Source: Verrucomicrobiota bacterium (lineage in GTDB: Bacteria > Verrucomicrobiota > Verrucomicrobiia > Limisphaerales > UBA11358). Taken from it: DNA of 9,546 nucleotides. Of this stretch, positions 6,868-9,546 are shown in pieces (position 1 is the first letter of the stretch; every line of letters begins with the position of its first letter). The notes beneath the pieces are model-generated. The model made no database searches and was not told the origin of the DNA. It worked only from the letters and a program-made list of their open reading frames with translations. Made by a program: the position numbers and the translations under genes. The stretch is from contig JAMFSG010000360.1 of the NCBI GenBank assembly GCA_026225155.1, positions 1-9,546 on the forward strand, read 5' to 3'.

Positions 6868-7128
6868 TTATTTTGAACCTTTAAGGTAAGTTAGCGAAAG
6901 CAATTCCGCCTTACAAAAAAGTCGAACCAGCTTTGCCGACTCCTGCCCTGCCTTCGTCCACGGCGAACCTGCCTTTGCCGACGGCTGACCCGCTTTTACT
7001 AACTCTCGCATCGCCTTGGCCAACTCTTGTCCCGCCGTCCGCGACGGCTGACCGGCTTTCGCCAACTCCCGACCAGCCTTGACCAACGGCGGCCCCGCCT
7101 TTGCGAACGCTCGACCCGCTTTCGCCAA
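6868..7128 (-). CDS. Heptapeptide-repeat small protein or its remnant (KAG repeats)
   Basis: An open frame of 86 residues made almost wholly of a seven-residue repeat close to (K)-A-G-(R/Q)-(E/P)-(L/S)-(A/V), for example AGRELAK, AGQPSAK and AGQELAK. In the nine regular units the alanine codon is GC plus any of four third bases, eight of nine glycine codons are GG plus three different third bases, and lysine is AAA or AAG. This synonymous variation suggests selection on the peptide in this strand and frame. The only in-frame start near the array edge is a TTG, exactly where the array switches strand, and no ribosome binding site is visible. It may therefore be a broken gene rather than an intact one. 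No signal peptide or family is recognised. Confidence 0.35.
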   Translation of the reverse strand: MAKAGRAFAKAGPPLVKAGRELAKAGQPSRTAGQELAKAMRELVKAGQPSAKAGSPWTKAGQESAKLVRLFCKAELLSLTYLKGSK

Positions 7129-7204
7129 AAGACGGTCGGGAGTTGGGAAAAGCCGGTCAGCCTTTACAAAAAGCCGACCCGCCTTTTGAAAAAGCGGGTC
7201 AAGC
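6909..7204. repeat. Degenerate 21-bp minisatellite with internal strand switch
   Basis: Nine exactly spaced 21-bp units occupy 6931-7119 (such as CTTTGCCGACGGCTGACCCGC at 6973-6993), flanked by a 22-bp relative at 6909-6930 and further units to 7204. No unit in the central run has an insertion or deletion. From about 7134 the units are inverted: 7134-7159 is the reverse complement of 7049-7074 at 24 of 26 positions. A near-perfect hairpin lies within the right part (7176-7200, GACCCGC and GCGGGTC arms). This array explains most of the roughly 400 bp between queG and the next gene. Confidence 0.85.
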
Positions 7205-7240
7205 GTTGGTTGCGACAGAAGGACTTATGTAGAAAACCAC

Positions 7241-7642
7241 TTATTTGGCGGGAGTTTCCGTGGAGGCGGGTTGCGGGCTGGCATGATGATTATCCGCACC
7301 CGTGACGTGCTTGCGATAGCCAAGCACCTGTTTGCCCGCTGGAGTCAGTTTGCCCATGGCACCCGACACCGTGTCAATCGCGTTGCTGAAGGCGGTATAA
7401 TTGCTCGCCGCGCTGGCCGCGAAATTTTGCTGGGCGACCGCCAAGGCCGTCTTGGCATTGTCCCGGATGGTTTTCGTGCTGGCGAGGTCACTTTTGATGT
7501 CCGTCAAACTGTCGCTGATGGTCGTGCTATCTACGCCTTTGGCCGAGAGGGTCGTTCCGTTGTCACCGACGAAGGTGATGAGGTTGTTCAATGCGCCGCT
7601 TAACAGGTCTGGATCAATATAACTCATACGTCGAGCTTTCAT
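7241..7642 (-). CDS. Small helical protein of unknown function
   Basis: A 133-residue protein (ATG 7642; ATG 7627, giving MSYIDPDLL, is an equally good start five codons later). There is no signal peptide or membrane segment. Residues about 40-110 are rich in Ala, Ser, Thr and Asp (SDSLTDIKSDLASTKTIRDNAKTALAVAQQNFAASAASNYTAF), suggesting a long amphipathic helix or helical hairpin. The C-terminal about 20 residues (ADNHHASPQPASTETPAK) look disordered. I do not recognise a family; the composition recalls small accessory proteins or structural/adaptor subunits. It is GC-rich like the host core genes, unlike the restriction system next to it. The KAG-repeat frame lies just downstream on the same strand. 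Confidence 0.6.
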   Translation of the reverse strand: MKARRMSYIDPDLLSGALNNLITFVGDNGTTLSAKGVDSTTISDSLTDIKSDLASTKTIRDNAKTALAVAQQNFAASAASNYTAFSNAIDTVSGAMGKLTPAGKQVLGYRKHVTGADNHHASPQPASTETPAK

Positions 7643-7714
7643 GATTCCGGCCAGATCCCGCAGGCAAAAGACCGCGCCGGGAATGTATTGTTATTGTTGC
7701 CCTGCTAGGCTCCG

Positions 7715-7900
7715 TCATCTGATGGGGCTTGAATACCGGTAAGCCAGAAAGTCGTTTTTGGCAAATTTTATTTTCAACTTTTTTTGCCGCTTATGGTCGG
7801 CAGATGAAAGAGTCTGCTGACTTATAAAATCCGCTTTCAGCCAGGCTGCAAATGACGCGGCAGGCATAGCTAAAAATAGCCCGGCAATTAGCAATGACAT
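7715..7900 (-). CDS. Small putative exported protein, unknown
   Basis: A 61-residue frame opening with a good signal peptide, MSLLIAGLFLAMPAASFA, with a cleavage site like SFA-A after residue 18. It leaves a mature chain of about 43 residues that is lysine-rich (DHKRQKKLKIKFAKNDFLAYRY). No family is recognised, and it could be the 5' remnant of a longer exported gene. It is divergent from the controller gene, and its ATG (7898-7900) lies at the edge of the 17-bp palindrome described separately, so the palindrome could control both. No ribosome binding site was identified. Confidence 0.35.
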   Translation of the reverse strand: MSLLIAGLFLAMPAASFAAWLKADFISQQTLSSADHKRQKKLKIKFAKNDFLAYRYSSPIR

Positions 7901-7916
7901 ACCATAGTCTCTGGTA
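7900..7916. promoter_or_regulatory. 17-bp palindrome, candidate controller-protein operator
   Basis: TACCATAGTCTCTGGTA is a dyad centred on 7908. The five-base arms TACCA and TGGTA are perfect, one inner pair is mismatched, and the AG/CT pair around the central T is complementary. It ends 31 bp before the controller ATG, where C-boxes of C-regulated restriction systems are normally found. That the neighbouring Xre protein binds it is inferred. A possible -10 (TAATGT, 7939-7944) lies almost on the controller start, which would fit a leaderless transcript. Confidence 0.5.
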
Positions 7917-7947
7917 GTTTATTGTGGAAAATGCCAATTAATGTTTG

Positions 7948-8193
7948 ATGCCTGTTTCAAATATATCAAAACAATTTGGAAATGCCGTCCGCAATAGGCG
8001 GATGGCTTCTGGCATGTCCCAAGAGAAGTTGGCTGAACGCGCAGGGCTTCATCCCACCTACATTGGCATGATTGAACGTGGCGTGCGAAACGCCACACTC
8101 GATGTTGCAATTCGAATCGCTAAAGCGCTCAAAATCGGGCTTCCAAAACTTATTGAAGAAGCTCAACAAAAGCGGAGCAACACGAGGAAATAA
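7948..8193 (+). CDS. Xre/HTH controller (C) protein of the restriction-modification system
   Basis: An 81-residue DNA-binding protein consisting of a single lambda-repressor-type helix-turn-helix: FGNAVRNRRMASGMSQEKLAERAGLHPTYIGMIERGVRNATLDVAIRIAKAL. The SQEKLAERAG helix spans residues 24-33 and the recognition helix HPTYIGMIERG lies at about 35-45. Size and sequence type match C proteins that delay restriction-enzyme expression after entry into a new host and then autoregulate. The ATG at 7948 is preferred; a TTG directly before it is the alternative. No Shine-Dalgarno sequence is visible, compatible with the leaderless mRNAs known for several C genes. The gene ends 4 bp before the endonuclease start, so the two are surely co-transcribed. 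The C role rests on context. Confidence 0.8.
   Translation: MPVSNISKQFGNAVRNRRMASGMSQEKLAERAGLHPTYIGMIERGVRNATLDVAIRIAKALKIGLPKLIEEAQQKRSNTRK
8184..8188 (+). promoter_or_regulatory. Ribosome binding site of the endonuclease gene
   Basis: GAGGA lies inside the last codons of the controller gene, 9 bases before the ATG at 8198. It fixes the endonuclease start there rather than at an upstream ATG within the controller gene (8072), and implies translational coupling between regulator and endonuclease. Confidence 0.6.
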
Positions 8194-8197
8194 TCTC

Positions 8198-9115
8198 ATG
8201 CCGTCTCAAACTATTATTGATGCGGAATTAGAAACTGTAGCTGCTGCGATTCAAAAACTGGATTCGGATGGCACTCGCACAGCGCAAGTTCTTCGAGATA
8301 CTCTTGATCAGCTTTATGATGGCCAACGAACTGGCCGTTATCGCTGGGATCAACTTCATAAAACTGAAAAAACACATTGTGGAACGCTTGTAGAAATCAA
8401 TCTTCATCGTGAATTCAAATTTGAAGATGGGACGGAATTGGATTATCGGATAGCAGGAATAGAAGTTGATTGTAAGTATTCACAAAGAGTAGGCGGCTGG
8501 ATGATTCCGCCCGAAGCACAGGGGCATTTGTGCCTCGTTATTTGGGCGGAAGACAATGCCGATCCAAAATGGAGTATGGGTATCGTTCGTGCTGCAGCCG
8601 GATATTTGAATACAGGTGGCAACCGAGATAAGAAAGCAACGCTTAATGAAGCTGGGCGGAATGCAATCACTTGGCTTTTTCAAAACCAACCACTTCCTCC
8701 AAATGTCCTTTTACAATTAGATAAACTGACGTTGGACAAGATTTTCGCCAACAAAAAGTCTGGAGTTAAACGCATCAACGAGCTTTTCAGAAACACGCTT
8801 GGCATGAGGGTAGGCAGGGCAGTCGTCGCAACCGTGGCACAGCAAGATGATTACATGAAACGTGTGCGGGGAAATGGCGGCGCACGCACAAACCTTCAAC
8901 CAGAAGGAATTTTGGTTTTAGGCCAATTTCAATCGCATTGTGCCATCGCTAAAGCATTGGGCATTGTCGTTCCCCGTCGTGGTGAATCAGTATCTGTTCG
9001 AGTTATTAGGACAGAAAGGATGGATGCTGGCGTCGTTGAAATTGGTGGGCAATTATGGAAAGTGGCTCGACCGGCTGACCCAATTATGCCAGCACCAATT
9101 CTTCCGGAGATTTAA
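8198..9115 (+). CDS. NaeI-family type II (IIE) restriction endonuclease
   Basis: A 305-residue protein closely resembling NaeI, which cuts GCCGGC after binding a second copy of the site. The N-terminal endonuclease domain has the near-invariant block VLRDTLDQLYDGQRTGR (31-47), DQLHKTEKTH, and GTLVEINLHREF. The catalytic residues line up with NaeI Glu70, Asp86, Asp95 and Lys97 at a constant offset of four: Glu66, Asp82, Asp91 and Lys93 (VDCK). The C-terminal DNA-binding/effector domain contains RINELFRNTLGMRVGRAVVATVAQQDDYMKRVRGNGGAR (about 192-230) and QPEGILVLG. Full length and undisrupted, so probably active. Leu39 corresponds to NaeI Leu43, the residue whose change to lysine is known to give topoisomerase activity. 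About 47% GC, below the core genes, suggests transfer. GCCGGC specificity is inferred from the family. Confidence 0.93.
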   Translation: MPSQTIIDAELETVAAAIQKLDSDGTRTAQVLRDTLDQLYDGQRTGRYRWDQLHKTEKTHCGTLVEINLHREFKFEDGTELDYRIAGIEVDCKYSQRVGGWMIPPEAQGHLCLVIWAEDNADPKWSMGIVRAAAGYLNTGGNRDKKATLNEAGRNAITWLFQNQPLPPNVLLQLDKLTLDKIFANKKSGVKRINELFRNTLGMRVGRAVVATVAQQDDYMKRVRGNGGARTNLQPEGILVLGQFQSHCAIAKALGIVVPRRGESVSVRVIRTERMDAGVVEIGGQLWKVARPADPIMPAPILPEI

Positions 9116-9131
9116 TTCCAACAAATAGCGG

Positions 9132-9546
9132 CTAATGAACTTTGGGCTTGGGTTTGGCTCGATGTAGCTGACGTAAACGTGGGGTATCTAACAATCTCAT
9201 TTCCGCGACACGTTCGGTTCCGTTCAGCTGCACTCGTTGCCGGTTTAACGCGCGACGAATTGCCAAACCAACTGCACGAGCAACCAGAGGCGGAAAAGCA
9301 TTCCCGACTTGCCGATAAGTAATTGTCTTTTTTCCAGCAAACTGCCATTCGTCAGGAAAGCTTTGAATCCGTGCAACCATGCGAACCGTCAAACGTGGAA
9401 TTCCATTTTCAGGAAAGTTTTCATCGGGAGCTTCGTCAGCGATCCCCATTCCATCTACAAAAAGTTCACGCCACTGCTTCTTTGCGCGAGTCGGACCGAG
9501 GTCTGGCCCACCATGTTTTTTTGAACCTCCAACAATTGTCGGAGCG
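9132..9546 (-). CDS. Cytosine-C5 DNA methyltransferase, C-terminal part (cut by window edge)
   Basis: The frame is open from the right edge (about 9545) to TAG at 9132-9134, giving the last 137 residues of a Dcm-type methyltransferase. Motif IX is seen as RLTVRMVARIQSFPDEWQF and motif X as YRQVGNAFPPLVARAVGLAI, the segment that completes the AdoMet site. Upstream lies TIVGGSKKHGGPDLGPTRA, seen in this family near the target-recognition region. The catalytic Pro-Cys and most of the recognition domain lie outside the window. An ATG at 9449 is internal, not the start. The gene converges on the endonuclease gene with 16 bp between stops and is surely its protective partner, expected to methylate GCCGGC. 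Confidence 0.9.
   Translation of the reverse strand, partial: APTIVGGSKKHGGPDLGPTRAKKQWRELFVDGMGIADEAPDENFPENGIPRLTVRMVARIQSFPDEWQFAGKKTITYRQVGNAFPPLVARAVGLAIRRALNRQRVQLNGTERVAEMRLLDTPRLRQLHRAKPKPKVH

Noticed and set aside
7176..7200. Intrinsic terminator for the 133-residue minus-strand gene
   Set aside because: The hairpin (GACCCGC/GCGGGTC) with a following short T-run on the minus strand is suggestive, but it is fully explained by quasi-palindromic repeat units and the T-run is only five bases after GGC.
6909..7204. CRISPR array
   Set aside because: The units are contiguous 21-bp degenerate repeats with no unique spacers and no cas genes nearby.
7027..7305. Plus-strand 92-residue frame through the repeat array
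   Set aside because: It is rich in Arg/Pro with no synonymous pattern, runs into the opposite-strand gene, and is explained by the 21-bp periodicity, which opens several frames.
8072..8197. N-terminal extension of the endonuclease from an ATG at 8072
   Set aside because: It lies wholly within the controller gene in another frame; the ATG at 8198 has a GAGGA site and gives the normal NaeI-type N-terminus.

Overview
The window reads as chromosomal DNA from a free-living Gram-negative bacterium. It is most likely a member of the Verrucomicrobiota, possibly the Pedosphaera/Limisphaerales side. This is inferred from three things: a short GTGGGGCGAGACTCCG-type repeat scattered between genes, large secreted 'LPADTF...' proteins of a kind I associate with that phylum, and weak or absent Shine-Dalgarno sequences at most starts. 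No rRNA or tRNA is present to settle it. Most core genes are GC-rich (about 60% in lines I counted). Two regions are clearly lower: the small gene at 1033-1425 (about 40%) and the restriction-modification block from about 7740 onwards (about 47%).

Region 1 (1-3420, plus strand) is an envelope/secretion cluster. It holds a secreted S1C (DegP-like) serine protease without a PDZ domain, a small membrane-anchored helical protein overlapping it by 4 bp, and a 629-residue secreted protein of unknown function. A strong intrinsic terminator follows at 3386-3420.

Region 2 (3436-5128, minus strand) is a housekeeping set: a YhbY/CRM RNA-binding protein, a 2H-phosphoesterase (2'-5' RNA ligase-like) protein, and a Maf nucleotide pyrophosphatase. 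The Maf gene runs directly into the 2H gene. Its stop codon provides the last base of that gene's ribosome binding site.

Region 3 (5257-6830, plus strand) is shikimate kinase (aroK) followed by epoxyqueuosine reductase (queG), overlapping as ATGA. queG carries an in-frame 7-bp tandem repeat in a surface loop.

Region 4 (6831-7900) is a repeat-rich accessory stretch. It holds a degenerate 21-bp minisatellite whose units encode a KAG-type heptapeptide and which switches strand internally, a 133-residue helical protein of unknown function, and a small ORF with a signal peptide.

Region 5 (7900-9546) is a type II restriction-modification island. It has a 17-bp palindromic candidate operator, a controller-type Xre regulator, a full-length NaeI-family restriction endonuclease with all expected catalytic residues, and, convergent to it, the C-terminal part of a cytosine-C5 DNA methyltransferase that runs off the window. 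This is the most interesting content: an apparently intact, horizontally acquired C-R-M system, likely directed at GCCGGC.
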